Shown: in pieces, positions 27,739-58,331 of the stretch
Layout: every line of letters begins with the position of its first letter
Numbering within the stretch: position 1 is the first letter of the stretch
Origin: Dermatophagoides farinae
Lineage: Eukaryota; Arthropoda; Arachnida; Sarcoptiformes; Pyroglyphidae
Reading direction: 5' to 3'
Length of the DNA stretch: 64,000 bases
Assembly: GCF_024713945.1 (NCBI RefSeq)
Contig: NC_134678.1
Span: 7,130,001 to 7,194,000 of the forward strand
Translations under genes and position numbers: made by a program
Notes under the pieces: model-generated
Seen by the model: only the letters and a program-made list of their open reading frames with translations
What the model was told of the DNA's origin: nothing
Databases searched by the model: none

Positions 27739-30700
27739 CGTGCTGATGATGATGATGATGATGATTGGATGATTGGCTGAATTAAATTAACAGAGATTGA
27801 AAGTCAACCAAAAAAAAAAAGTTGTAACAAATTCTTTGGAAGAATGTGTGAATATTGATATTTCCATATGATGAGGCACCCATTTGATTTGATTGAATTG
27901 AAAAGAAATGATTTGAGCTTATTTTTATGTCTGCTTTTTATCGATTTAATGTTGATTCAATTTTCAAGTATTTGATGAATTTGTCTATTTTCAGAAACAA
28001 TTCATTCATTCATTCAATTGATTTGATTTCATTTCATTTCATTTCGAAGAGACATGTGATGATTTATTTTATGAGAAGGTGAAAATAGAAAAATTTTTTT
28101 TTTTTTGGCATTCATCGAAAATGTTGTTTACATTTCATCGTCATCGTCATTTATAAACACTATATACTAAAAACACATGTTCATACGATGAACAAAGACA
28201 AATTGAAATTTTGAAAGTGAAACAAAGAAGAATAATATAAAGCCAAACAGTGAAACAGAAATTGATTTTTTTTTGTTTCACTTTCTTTCATATGTCTTTG
28301 ATGGTTTGTTTGATGATTTTTTCATTTGGTTGTTGTACAATAAATAACATCATCATCATCATGATCATGATCATTATTATAAAAAGCCATGGCCAAAATA
28401 ACATACAGAAAAATTGAGGTCGAATAGAAAATCCCTCGGAGTCTCTTTTCAGGCGTCATCATCATCAATGTCGATTTCGATGTCGAGTGTGGCAAAATGT
28501 TTGTTTCGTCTGTTTTTTCTTGTGCTAATAATTCTTTTTCGTCATCATCATCATCATCATCATTGTTTTTCCAACGATTCTTCACGATTGGCCTATACAA
28601 TTATAATTTAAGAAAAAAAACCAGAAAGAAAATGAATCCATCCATCCATCCATCTATCCAAATAATGACGATGTTGATGATGATGATGATGATTATTATT
28701 ATTATTATTGTAAAAAACGATGAAAATACACGATATTAAACGTAGAATCGCGTTGCCAAAGATGAAGAATGAAAGACTGAAGGAAAAAAAAGAAAAGAAA
28801 AAAACGTTGTAATTAGCCCAAAAGCATCATAATAATAATAATCAGAAAATTTTTTCATCATCATCATCATCATCTGGGTGATCACCCCAAAAGGCAAAAT
28901 AAAAATCGTTATTTTTGTTCTTCTTGCTTTACCGCCAAGTTTTTTTTTCATTTTTCATTCATTCAAGAAACATTCCAGAAACATTTATGTGAACAACAAA
29001 ATCCACTAAATAGTGATGATATTCTTTCTCATCATCATCATTGTTGTTGTTGTCGTCGTCGTCGAGAGAGAGAGAGAAAGAAAAAAAACTCTTATCATCG
29101 TGGACCCGGAAAAAATGGTTGGATAGATCCACACGAAAAACAGTTTCCGAAAAAAATAATCATTTTTGCCTTTAGTCAAAAAAAAAATTTATAATAATCT
29201 TATTAGCAACGCAACTTACACTTAAAAAAAATACAAACACAGAAACGGGATGGAAAAGAATATCAAAAGTAAAATTCAGAGAATTTTACAGAATCGTGAA
29301 AATATAGAAACTTTGACGCTTTATCGACAATTCAAAACTAAAACTCTATATTGACAACAATGTCATATGTTCACGGGGAAAATGTTTCTCTCTCTCTCGA
29401 TATGATGATGACGATTCTACATTGGATGGAAAGAATAGATATGGAGATACAACAAACATGCGACAACTACAATGATGTTGTTGAATGAATGAATCAAAAA
29501 AAAAATCAGAAAAAAAGTAAACGTCAGAAAGAGAAAAAAAAATTCACCGAAAGAATTGTGAATTGAATTCTTCTCCTTCTCTCTCTCTCTTACGATTCTT
29601 TATCTATCTATCCATCTATAATTCTATCTTTATACAAAAAAAAATATAGAACGATATCACAGGAGAAAGTAACTAAACATACTTTTTTTTTTACTTTGAA
29701 GAAATAATATAACCAGCCGACGTTTGAATGAATGAATGAATGGATGGGATACATCAACAACAATATATAAGAGAATGAATCATACACACACACACACACG
29801 CAAAAATGAATGATGTATTTTTTTTCTCGTGTTGTGTAGCAAAGAAGAAGACGACGACATGCGAACTTAAACGCCCTCGGAAAAGAAATGAAATGTGCAA
29901 AAAAAAAAAAAAAATAGAGATAGGAATTGAGAATAGTGAAAGTATGTATGGTGTGTGTTTTGAGAAAAAAAAAGGAAACTTGAAAATGTATATGTGTGTG
30001 TTGTGTGGTGACAATGTCTTTTTTTTCTTACTTTGAAAAAAAAACTGAATAGAATCGAATAGTCTGTGTGTGTGTGTGATTCACAATGTGGCTATACATG
30101 AAAATGTTTCATTGAACAATGTGATATGCTGCGTGCAATGTCTGTGATGTGTGTGTGTATGTTACATAAAATTATATCATGAATCGGTTTAGAATCTCAA
30201 AATCAGTAGAGAGAGAGAAATCTCAAAAAAAGTATCGAATATATTGAACACGTTCAATGTATGATGGAATGATGGCAAAACGAAAACGAAAAAAGATTAG
30301 AAAATTTTTTTTCCGAATGATAATGGTCATAATAATGATGATGATAATGTATCCCATCATTGCAAAGTCCATCATACATAATTGAATTCGGTATGTGTGT
30401 TTTGTTGGCGAGAAAATTCCTGTTATGTGTTAAACAGGAAAAAAAATCACCATTATCATCAACATAATCTTATCATATTTACAAATTATCATACAATGAC
30501 GAATATTCCATAGAGAGTAGGGAAAGACGAAAAAAAAATCAAAATTGAATTATCATCACCACTGCGAGAAACAAGAAAAAAATACCGACTACCCGAAAAC
30601 AAAAACCATCAGGTTTTTTTTCCTTTCTCTAGCTGCTGCTGTTGTTGTTGTTGTTGTTTTTCGCGACTTTTATCCACCATCATCACCATTGTGATCATTA

Positions 30701-32677
30701 TTGATAAACAACAACGAACGAAAAAGACTAACATAAGCTTTACAATAATATGATCGATCCAAAAGTTATGGAGTCACAACATAACGATTCTGTGATGATG
30801 AACAACGAAAGAAAAAAATTTTTGATATACGAAACATTAATGGAAAAATATAGAGAATATAGCAGCAAAATATGTGTTTGTTATCGGTTTTCATTTTTTT
30901 TTTCACTTATACTCAGTGGTGAATGTTTGCCATTATACAAAAAAAAAACTGAAAAACTTAAAGTTTTAATATATATAAAGAACGAGAGAGAGAAAAAAAT
31001 GTTTTTCATGAATAAAAAAAAAGAAAACCATACGGTAAACCAATTCATTCATTGAATGATTGTAATTTTTTTTTCTTTCTTTTAGTTAACGGGAAAAAAA
31101 TTGTCAAAAAAAACACATAAGAATTAGGATCAAACTTTGTTCCAAATTCGGATGATGATGATGATGACGATGGTGAAGTCAAGCGAACATGATTAACACC
31201 AGTTATAATAACTTAATATGACATACCATTGGTAACTAACGTAATACTGCACACGAAGAGACCAAGACCATTTTTGGCTAATGTTCGAATCCAATTCGAA
31301 ATTCTTTCTTTCTTTTTTTTTTAAAAAGACAATTTTTCCCATTTGTGCGTAATAATACTAATAATAAATATAATATAAAATAATGATAATAAGTATAAGT
31401 CATCGAGTATTATGAGTTATATGATGTCATCATCATCATTGTGTGTGGGGATTATAATAGTTTTTCATTAGACAATTTTTTTTCTCATCTATCGTATTGT
31501 ATCTATTTTTTTCTATCGATAAATACGACACACAATTCCTGACAGAAAATAATGGAAAAGAAATTCCAGAACCATAAAATAAGAGAACAAAAAAAAAAAA
31601 ATAGTTAACGAACCAAAAATGTCGTTGTCGTTGTAGATTTGTTCGACAATTTTTTGTTGTATCCAATGAACCAGAAAAATGAAGAAAATATAATGAATGC
31701 ATCAGCGTTTGAGGAGTAAGAAAAAAAACTAGCAAGCAACCAACAAGAAAAAAAACGGGAAATTGTAATTTTCATTAAAATTAAGAAATTTTTCATTATT
31801 TTCACTCACCATCATCATCATTGGTTAGAAACGGAATTCTGGTTGGTTGGTTGGTTGATTTCAAACCAAACGACAAAAATTTGATTATTATTCTCATGAT
31901 CACCAGAAGAAGAAGAAAAAAAAATCACACAGAATCAAGAGAATTTGAAAAAAGAGAGAAATAAATTCTGTATAGTCATTTTTTTTATTTTGTTTTGTTT
32001 TTCATCATTTCCGAATTTGATGTTCACCACACATACACACACACACACACACCATCACACATTTTTGATGTACTTTTTAATTTTATTTTGTTAGTGTGTG
32101 TATGTGTGCGTTGGTTAAATCAGAGAAATGTTCATTGAGATATGTCTCTATTTACTTTTTTTATTTTCTTCATTCATTCAACAAAAAAAAGTATCATATT
32201 CGTTCTTCGCAACAAGATAGAATTGAATCTGGAGAAAAAGAAAAAAAAAGAAATTTCATTTTAGTTACAGAAATATAACAATTTGAAGTTAGTGAAAAAA
32301 AGAAAGAAAAAATACTTGAAATTCCCAACACATACAATCGGTTTACGTCGGATATTGTCGCATTTTTTTTATATATATTTAGCTGGTCGGTCTGTCTGTT
32401 TGGTCGGTAATTGTGTGGATGGTGGTGGTTATGAGCCGAAAATTTCATTCCACCAAAAAAAGAACGAAAGAATGAAAAATCTCTAACCAATCTGAAATTG
32501 TAATTTGGTTTTTTTTTCTGAAAAAGAATTTGATTTTTTTTCTGGTTTTTTTTTTTGTTGTTGTTACAGATGATTTCGAAAACGATGGCTAGTTGTTGAT
32601 GGCGAAACGATTGTGAATCAAGTTTTTATATCGTCGTTACGTAGATTGTTATTCTTGGAAGCAAAAAAAAAAAAAAT
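27739..32677. other. Repeat-rich stretch upstream of beta-sarcoglycan
   Basis: About 4.9 kb with CAT/ATG trinucleotide tracts, CA/TG tracts, poly-A/T runs and GA-rich parts. It likely contains the sarcoglycan promoter and leader and the 3' UTR of CWF19L1. Apart from one possible exon at 28322-28592, open frames here track the repeats and are not convincing. Confidence 0.55.
28322..28592 (-). CDS. Possible terminal exon, small single-pass membrane protein
   Basis: A minus-strand stretch beginning after a good acceptor (T-rich tract, then TTGTATAG) encodes about 90 residues. It has a charged Asp/Glu/Lys part (KELLAQEKTDETNILPHSTS), a candidate membrane span (IFYSTSIFLYVILAMAF) preceded by a basic EKRLRG, a short acidic tail, and a stop at 28322. 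There is no ATG at its start, so it would need an upstream exon, which I could not find. Homology was not recognised. The Asp run comes from a CAT/ATG microsatellite. It may be a chance frame. Confidence 0.28.
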
Positions 32678-34381
32678 TTATAATGTGAAATCAAATGGAC
32701 GAAAACTTTCTCGTATAGTATGTGCTAGTTCAGTTGCTGATTTTGTAACATTTCGTGCACAATATTTCCAATCAATACGTTCAGGACAATTCAATAATAA
32801 TTTATGAGCCATCAATTGTCGGCCGATTTGTATAGGAAAAAATTCTCGTTTCACTTGTATACGTACAACGAATTTATAATGATCTGGACATTCGAAATAA
32901 AAATATGGTACATTTTCTGTGATCATATCATCAAGTTCATCTTTTAACAATATTTCATGACATTCAAATTTTTCAAATACTTCATCAATGGCTTGCCGTA
33001 ATGATGATATTTTTGTCTGAGGTAATCCCAATACTTGTATTTGAAAATGTGCACTTTTAAAATTTCTTTCAAAAAATATTGGAATCATTGATTTTTGTTG
33101 ATAAAATTGCTTTAAAGCTTGTTTAAATTTTTCAATTTCTTCACGTAGATCATTATTTTTGATTTCAACCGTTGATCGTATATGTTCTATTGGTAATATC
33201 ATCATATGATCATCGGTTAGGCCACCTTTAGCTAGTGCTAGATAAGAATGATCACCAATTGATACGATTAATGATTTATCCACATCTGGACTGGCTAAAC
33301 AAAACCAACAATTTTGTTGTTCAATCACATCATTTGTTTTTCGTTCCTTTTGTTGCCGATGTCGATGATCTTCTTGATGATGATGAGAATGATGATCAGA
33401 ACGTTTACGTTTATCATTGAATTTTCTGCCATTATTGTCATTATTACTACGGTTTTGGCTAAGATCATAACGGAATTGATTTGAATGATCTTGTTCGATT
33501 GTATCTTGTTCACGTTGTTCTTGCAAAGCGTTACGATAAGGATTTTCAGTAACACCAGCTGGTTGTGAGGCAATTTCTTGCGCTGTTAGATAACGACTAG
33601 GCACCATATTAAAAGCATAAATCCATTTCATTTTTTTAACATTATTAACATTTGCCATCGATAATAATCTTGTAACATTACGAGCTGTATCAATTAATAC
33701 TTTATGATTACGATATGGTACACGTTCAAAATGCCAATCAACTAGACCACCGACAAAATGATAACGAGGTCTTAAAGAATTACAAAGTTGAGAAATTTTC
33801 AATGAACTAGAATCATCGATCATGGCCATGATAGAATCATCAACATCGACGCCAGTATGATTGAAAACATTTTTAGGCCATTCAATTGTCAATAATATAT
33901 CAATTACATCGGATGAACTTTGACATGACATCATCAATGATTCATATTCTTTGTCAGTGAAATAATCAAGATCTTTATCATCATCATCATCATTATTATT
34001 GGTCGATGATTTACGATATCGTCCGTTCAAATAGGCAATTCGAAGACCAAGACTTGTTGTTAGTACACCAGCACGACCTAAGAATGTAACACCATCGATT
34101 AATTCACATCCTTGATCAAATTCATTTAAATTCGGATGAAATTGTAGCATTTGTTGATGAGGAATACGACTAAGAATATAGGTAGGTACATTTGGCAATT
34201 CTGTTGAACCATTTATCAATTCATTATAAGCAGCGATATCAGTGCCGAAAAAATCACCAACACAAAGTAATAAATCGAATGGTCCGGCTTTTCGATTTAC
34301 ATCTGCAACACGTTTGAAAAGTTTTTCATATTGACCTTTGACGCTTCCGGCAATTAAAATTTTTAATGAATTACTTGCCAT
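32678..34381 (-). CDS. CWF19L1: CWF19-like protein 1
   Basis: Homologue of CWF19L1/Drn1, a protein associated with spliceosome disassembly and lariat debranching. Uninterrupted 567-residue frame; human is 538. The N-terminal half is the metallophosphatase-like domain (KILIAGSVKGQYEKLFKRV, FDLLLCVGDFFG, TFLGRAG, DILLTIEWPKNVFNHTG, RYHF). It is followed by RVPYRNH, then PAGVTENPYR and a polar His/Arg/Asp-rich linker. The C-terminal half holds CwfJ domain 1 (CWFCLASPDVDK, YLALAKGGLTDDHMMILPIEH, the HIT-like part) and CwfJ domain 2 ending FRPFDFTL, as in human. The ATG lies 375 bp from the divergent lgd start. The absence of introns contrasts with the eight-exon neighbour. Confidence 0.95.
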   Translation of the reverse strand: MASNSLKILIAGSVKGQYEKLFKRVADVNRKAGPFDLLLCVGDFFGTDIAAYNELINGSTELPNVPTYILSRIPHQQMLQFHPNLNEFDQGCELIDGVTFLGRAGVLTTSLGLRIAYLNGRYRKSSTNNNDDDDDKDLDYFTDKEYESLMMSCQSSSDVIDILLTIEWPKNVFNHTGVDVDDSIMAMIDDSSSLKISQLCNSLRPRYHFVGGLVDWHFERVPYRNHKVLIDTARNVTRLLSMANVNNVKKMKWIYAFNMVPSRYLTAQEIASQPAGVTENPYRNALQEQREQDTIEQDHSNQFRYDLSQNRSNNDNNGRKFNDKRKRSDHHSHHHQEDHRHRQQKERKTNDVIEQQNCWFCLASPDVDKSLIVSIGDHSYLALAKGGLTDDHMMILPIEHIRSTVEIKNNDLREEIEKFKQALKQFYQQKSMIPIFFERNFKSAHFQIQVLGLPQTKISSLRQAIDEVFEKFECHEILLKDELDDMITENVPYFYFECPDHYKFVVRIQVKREFFPIQIGRQLMAHKLLLNCPERIDWKYCARNVTKSATELAHTIRESFRPFDFTL

Positions 34382-34756
34382 AATTAATTAATTATATGAA
34401 AATATATGAAATTATGATGAAAAAATACAATCATTCGTGAAAGAATTCGAAGAATCACATGCAATGAAGAATTTTCATAACAATCAATAACTCCATCTTT
34501 TGGCTGAAATAAACAATCTATTAATGTTTAAACATTTTTTTCATTTTTATTTCATAATGATGATGACTAAAGTAAAATCGATACTATCGGTACTATTTTT
34601 TTTTGTTTACAATTTTATTCGATACACGGATAAGCTTTTAATAATTTAGATTTAGAAATTCTAAAATGATCCATGATTTTCAGCTTTTTCATTTGAAATT
34701 TCAAATCTATTAATATTCATTTTATTGTATTGTTTAAAATTCTATTTAATTGAACA
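34382..34756. promoter_or_regulatory. Divergent promoter region CWF19L1 / lgd
   Basis: 375 bp separate two oppositely oriented start codons. AT-rich, with ATCGATACTATCGG near 34577, which partly resembles the DRE motif TATCGATA of arthropod housekeeping promoters. No TATA box is assigned. Confidence 0.5.
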
Positions 34757-37730
34757 ATGGACCCAAATGTCGTGGCCAAATTGATGAAAGATGATTTTGA
34801 TACTCCCGATCCTGATGAAGATTTTGATGATGCTGATTTGGAAAATGAACTTGCAGGTATTATGGGTGGAAAATCTTCATCCAAAACCAGTATGCCTCAA
34901 GTCTAAGAAACCTGTAGCAAAAAAACCGGCCATCAAACGTGGAAAGCCACAGCCTCGTCAGAATCCCGATGCTGAAGAAGATGGTAATTAGAGATTAAGA
35001 AATTAAAAATTTTTGAAATTTATAAATTTTTTATTCATGATAGAAATGGCTGCTTTCGATATGGATAATATTCAAAACTTGTTGAAAAATATCGATGCCG
35101 TTGATGATGATGAAGATGACGAAGAAATTGATGAAAATGATCCTGCTTTATTGTCCGAATTGACTAATGTATTAGAAAATCCTTTGCCTGGGCCAAGAAA
35201 AAAGACTCGAAGTCCAAAACCACCGAGTCCAGCCATGCAACAAGAAATATTAACTAAAGCAATGGAACCTGAACCCGAACCTGAGCCCGTCAAACCATCA
35301 CCAAAAGAACAAAACATAACGAAAGTAAAAAATCTTCAAATCGAATACAAACGAGCAGCATTGAAAGCTAAAACTACTGGTGATAAAAATGCAGCCTTAA
35401 CTTATCTGAGAGTTTCAAAGGTAACAAAATCCAGTGTTTCATTTTTTGAATTGATTGAATGAATTGAATTAATTACACAGCAATTAGATGGCATGTTGAA
35501 TTCATTGAATGCCGATGAAAATGTCGATATGACGCAATTACCACCTCTTCCAAAAGATTTGCCTATTCCAACTCCACAACCGGATCCGACTGCCGCTGCT
35601 GCCAATGTTGAAGTGCCTGCAGAATTTCAGCTAAACGCTGATGATGCTTCCAAATTATTCAATGCACCAACTTCTGCTGGTTCAGTAATGGAAGCATTGG
35701 AACAACGTTTGAAAAAATTCAAATCGACAAAAGAACAAGCCGATGCCGAAGGTAATGGCAATAAATCTAGACGTCTTGGTCGAATTATAACACAGATCCA
35801 GAAAGCAATGAAAGATTATAAAGCTGGAAAGCCTGTAAATTTTGATGAGTTACCATGTCCACCAGGATTTCCACCGATTCCTGTTGAAAATAAAGCGGCG
35901 CCACCATCTATTCCAAAACCTGTTCCGCCACCTGTTGTTCCACATAGACCAGCACCAATGATACCTGTAAAACAATCAGAACCTATACCAGGACCAGCTC
36001 AAGAACGACAGCCGGCTAGTGGTATTCAAGGAGAAGGCGGAGAAGCGGAAATTCCACCAGAATTTCAATTAAATGCTGATGATGCATCCAAATTATTCAA
36101 TGCCCCTAAATCAGCCGGATCTGTGATGGAAGCACTTGAACAACGATTGGCCAAATTCAAAGCAACTAAAGAACAAGCTTTAGCCGATAATAATGCAAAT
36201 AAAGCAAGACGACTAGGTCGAATCGTTACACAAATGGAAAAAGCAATCAAAGATTATAAAGCCGGAAAACCAGTCGATTTCGATGAATTGCCTTGTCCGC
36301 CAGGTCTGTTTTTTTTGTATTGCGATTCAAATGTTTAATTCGATTGCCAATAGGATTTCCACCTATCCCTGTGGAGAATAAAGCTGCTACTGTTGCACCA
36401 AAACCAAAACAACCAGCCCAGAAACCTAGACCACCATTGAAAAAACAAATGTCGACAACCGCTTCTAAACAATTGAATTATCTTCTGGAACGACAAAAGT
36501 TGTTCAGAGAAGCGGCAATTGAGGCGAAAAAACGTGGTGAAATTGAACAAGCAAAAGAATATTTGCGTAGTTCTAAAGGATTTGATGTATTGATTGAGGC
36601 AACTAGAAGTGGTTTACCGATTGATGCTGCATCTATACCGATACCGCCACAATTGAATGAGGATTTTGTGGTTGTTAGTAAACCAACCGATGATGATGCC
36701 ATTCCACGGTCCGTATTTGATATTGATCGCGATGAATTGTATGATAAAATTGCTCAAGAACTTAAGCAACAGATTGAGGTAAGTCGTATGATGTTTTTAG
36801 ATGTTATTTTTGGTTATTATTATTTTAATGCAATATAATGCGCCCACAACTATAACAACAACAATGGTGATGATGATGAACGTCATAGATGTGCATTCGT
36901 AATCGTGAATATTTTCTTAAAATGGGTGACATTCCTTCATCCAGTAAATTCGAAAAATATGCAGCTGACAGTAAAAAAGATTTACATATGTTAATGATTC
37001 GAAGGAATAATGGTGATCCAATACCATCGTATCGGGTAGAGGAACGTACATTTTCTATTGTCGTAGCCAATTTAGATGTACCATTAAATGAATTACATGT
37101 AGAAGTTATACGTGCATTTGATTTTTCAGGCACGCCCACTATCGATACTTATGTACGAGCAGATTTTCCATTTCCATCGGTAAGTTATCTGATTATTTTT
37201 TTTTTATTATTTATTTTATTTTATTCTTTACTATGCTTTTTTTTCATTACTCGTTAGGAAAATCCTCAATGGAAACGGACGAAAACATTTCACGACAGTC
37301 TAACTCCAGGTAAGGTCTTTTTTTTATAAATATTAACTTTTATATAATGAATTGATCAAATTTTTTTTTCGCAGAATACAATGATACATTATTTTTCGAG
37401 ATTGATCGAAAATCACGTTCATTACCGAGAATTTTGAAACGACATCCATTAAAACTAACAGTTTATGCTAAAGGGTGCGTGTTTGGCAAATATAGTTCCT
37501 GTTTTGATCAATTTAATTGCAGTGGTTTTCTACGGAACGATAATCTTATTGGCACTGTATTGGTGAAACTGAATGATTTGGAAACCAAATGTACTATACA
37601 TGAATGTTCAGCATGGACACAAGGACGTAAAGTGATTAATGGACGTTTAGAGGTAAAAGTGAAAATTCGTGAACCACTATTAGCAAAACAAATTGAAGAG
37701 ATCAAAGAAAAATGGATTGTATTCTCATAA
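34757..37730 (+). CDS. lgd: Lethal (2) giant discs / CC2D1 protein, one apparent frame break
   Basis: ESCRT-III regulator that binds CHMP4/Shrub through DM14 domains and controls endosomal Notch trafficking. Exons: 34757-34983, 35044-35420, 35481-36303, 36354-36778, 36889-37179, 37258-37309, 37375-37474 and 37523-37730. They total 2503 nt, one more than a multiple of three, giving about 833 residues once the break is allowed. The break lies around 34865-34905, after the conserved DLENELAGIMGG and before KKPVAKKPAIKR. Four DM14 units follow. The second and third are near-duplicates, each with a DYKAGKPV, FDELPCPPGFPPIP end. A C-terminal C2 domain (EERTFSIVVANLD, YVRADFPFPS, KGGFLRNDNLIGTVLVKL, KIREPL) ends the protein as in relatives. 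A poly(A) signal AATAAA lies at 37901. Confidence 0.93.
36304..36353 (+). other. 50-nt intron inside the third DM14 domain of lgd
   Basis: GTCTGT donor and CAATAG acceptor split the Gly codon of the PPGFPPI motif. The near-identical second DM14 domain reads through the same codon without interruption at about 35868, so this intron is present in only one of two duplicate domains. Confidence 0.85.
37475..37522 (+). other. 48-nt stop-free intron in lgd
   Basis: GTGCGT donor and TTTAATTGCAG acceptor. Removal yields AKGGFLRNDNLIGT, matching the KGG...GT pattern of the C2 domain in CC2D1 proteins. The intron length is a multiple of three with no stop, so an unspliced reading would insert 16 residues without breaking the frame. 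It is the shortest intron supported in this window. Confidence 0.85.
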
Positions 37731-40204
37731 TGTTTCATTTTGTTTTTCATACTACAATGCTGTTATTTTTATTGTTCTTTATTATCGAATTCATATTGGA
37801 ATTTTATCAGCTAAATTTTGTTCAGCATGATAATAATGAACATGATGAATAGATTTTCATAAATTTTGGTTGTTGTTGTTTTTATTTTTTTTCGATTTAA
37901 AATAAAAAAAAACAAAATATTCTGTTTTTTGTTTTTTTTTTATTTATTTAGCAAAAATAATGATCAGAAGAGATTAATGCATATATATCTCAAGCGTGCA
38001 CACACTGACATAAATCTCTACATGGGGAAAAAATTATACAATGGGGAAGGATTCTATATATATTAGTTATATTGTCGCAGGATCATCCAAATTTTGTTTG
38101 TTTTTTGTTGTATATATACATGATTTTATCTCATGTAATCAATTTGTGAATGTGTATCTCACTTGTGTCAATGATGATGTTGATATTTTGTTTTTTTTTA
38201 ATGTAAAAAAATCGTTTTTTTTTCTCTTGTTTGAATATCAAAATTCAAATTTGTAAAATTATAAAGAGAGAAAAAGAGTTAGCCAAAAGATTGTAGATAT
38301 ATTCAAAACATTTTTTTTTTTTTGGTTTGTTTTCATTTGGATATAAAGTTTTTTTTCGGCTGTTTTGTTTTCAATCATCTTGGATGGGCAGGCTTTTGGC
38401 TTTGTTATGGTTGTTGTTTTTGTTTTGTCAATTATCACCCAGGTTTAATAATACCGATCGAAGAAAAAAAAAATTTTTTTTGTGAGCAAAACATACACAT
38501 ACATACACACGCACACACAAATCAAATAACATTCGATTTTCAATTTTCAATTTGATTTTATCATTTTTTTTATCTGTTTTTTTTCGAAATATATTTTCTT
38601 TTTTAAAAAAATAATAATAATAATAATAATAGCAAAGAAATATCATTTTGTACAAATCAATTTGCGTGTGTGTATGTGTCGGTTACATAATCGATCGATC
38701 GGTCATCATTTGTTTGTTCATGCATCTTTTTCTTTCGTTTTCCATAAAAATTCCACAGTCCAAAATGTTTTTTGTTTCCACAAAGTTTTCAAAAAAAAAA
38801 TCAATAATTAATAATAATCAGAGATGATGATCAGAAGAAGAATGTCAATGATCAGATGATGATAATGATGATGATGAGATATATAATATTTATCCATTAA
38901 TAATAATATATAGATTTGTGTGTTGTTTTTTTTTATCATTTCAAAAAGAAAAATAAAATAAAAAAAAATATACAGAATCCATAGGCCTAAAAAATATTGT
39001 CTCTTGTTGTATGTGTGTACGGTTTTTGTTGATTCAATTGATTCATGCGTCTGTAATAGAATAATAGAATAATAATAATAATAATAAAAGAATTAACAGA
39101 ATTTTTAACAAATTTTTTTTTCTTCTTCTTCATTTCTCTCTCTCTCTCTGTTTTTTTTTTCATAATAACGAAAAATATATATCGATCTGTCTGTTTGTCT
39201 GTCTGTGTGAATGTAGGTTCTAGGTATTTTGTAGTATATTGCTTTATCCAACAACAACAACACATCCTTTTTCCCAAATCATACGATTTTTGTTTTGTTT
39301 TTTTTTCTGATAGACTGACTAAAAAAAACAAATAAATCAAATGATGGATGAATCAATGATGTTTATGTGTGTGTGTGTGTGGGTGTATCGCGTATGACAA
39401 TATATTATATATGGAAAGACGATGTCAATGTGCAAAAAAAAAGAATGCATGGATAGTTGTTGTGAAGAAAAAAAAATGGCAAAGATTTTCTTGTATCTGC
39501 TGTAATGTGCCAAAATCATCAATGTTGATGAAATGAATAAAATCTAAATGTAGCACATCAATCTATCTATGTACGTGTGTGTGTGTGAGTGTTTTGTTTG
39601 TTTTTGGATAATACACGACAATAAAAATTCAAATTCAAAAAAAAGAGATAAAATCTTTGCAATATTTGAAGAATATAAAGAAAAACAACAGCGAGCGAAA
39701 GTAATGATGATGATGATGGTGATGACAATGATGAATTAGGCACCAAATAATAATAAAAATAACGGAACAGAAATAGACCGATATATATAAGTTTGAGACG
39801 AAAAAAAACGATGGCAAAAAAAACCAGAAAAAAATTAATCGTAAAAGGTCCCAGAAATAGCAATATTTGATGAGTTTGATGATGATGAAACCAAGTTTTT
39901 TTTTGTCAAAATCCCGCGTGTGTTTGTTTGAATTCATGTGACGCTAATATATTGGAGATTCAAAGAGAAAGAGAGATTACAGAAGATGATGATGATGATG
40001 ATGATCCATGAGATAAGATTTGAGGTCGATAAATTGAGAGAAATAAAGAATGATGATGATCATGGGTGTTTTTTTTTTGTATATAAAACATGATTTTTTG
40101 GATGATGTTACATTCCATTCCAACAAAACAAAACAAAACAAAAAAATCAAAACGAGAAAATGTCCAATTTCAATTCCAATATTCTCTCACTACTATTATT
40201 CGTT
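37731..40204. other. Intergenic stretch between lgd and EcR 3' ends
   Basis: The two convergent genes are separated by 2.5 kb of AT-rich sequence with TAA/ATA and CA/TG repeats. The lgd poly(A) signal AATAAA is at 37901-37906. The rest probably holds a long EcR 3' UTR. No coding region was recognised. Confidence 0.6.

Positions 40205-58331
<18,127 letters not shown>

Noticed and set aside
30750-31055. Plus-strand frame with a fairly normal first 40 residues
   Set aside because: No good donor after the normal-looking part, rapid decay into poly-T-derived Phe and Lys runs, and no recognised homology.
31281-31300. GTTCGAATCC, resembling a tRNA B box
   Set aside because: The flanking bases cannot pair as a T stem, and no A box or acceptor stem was found.
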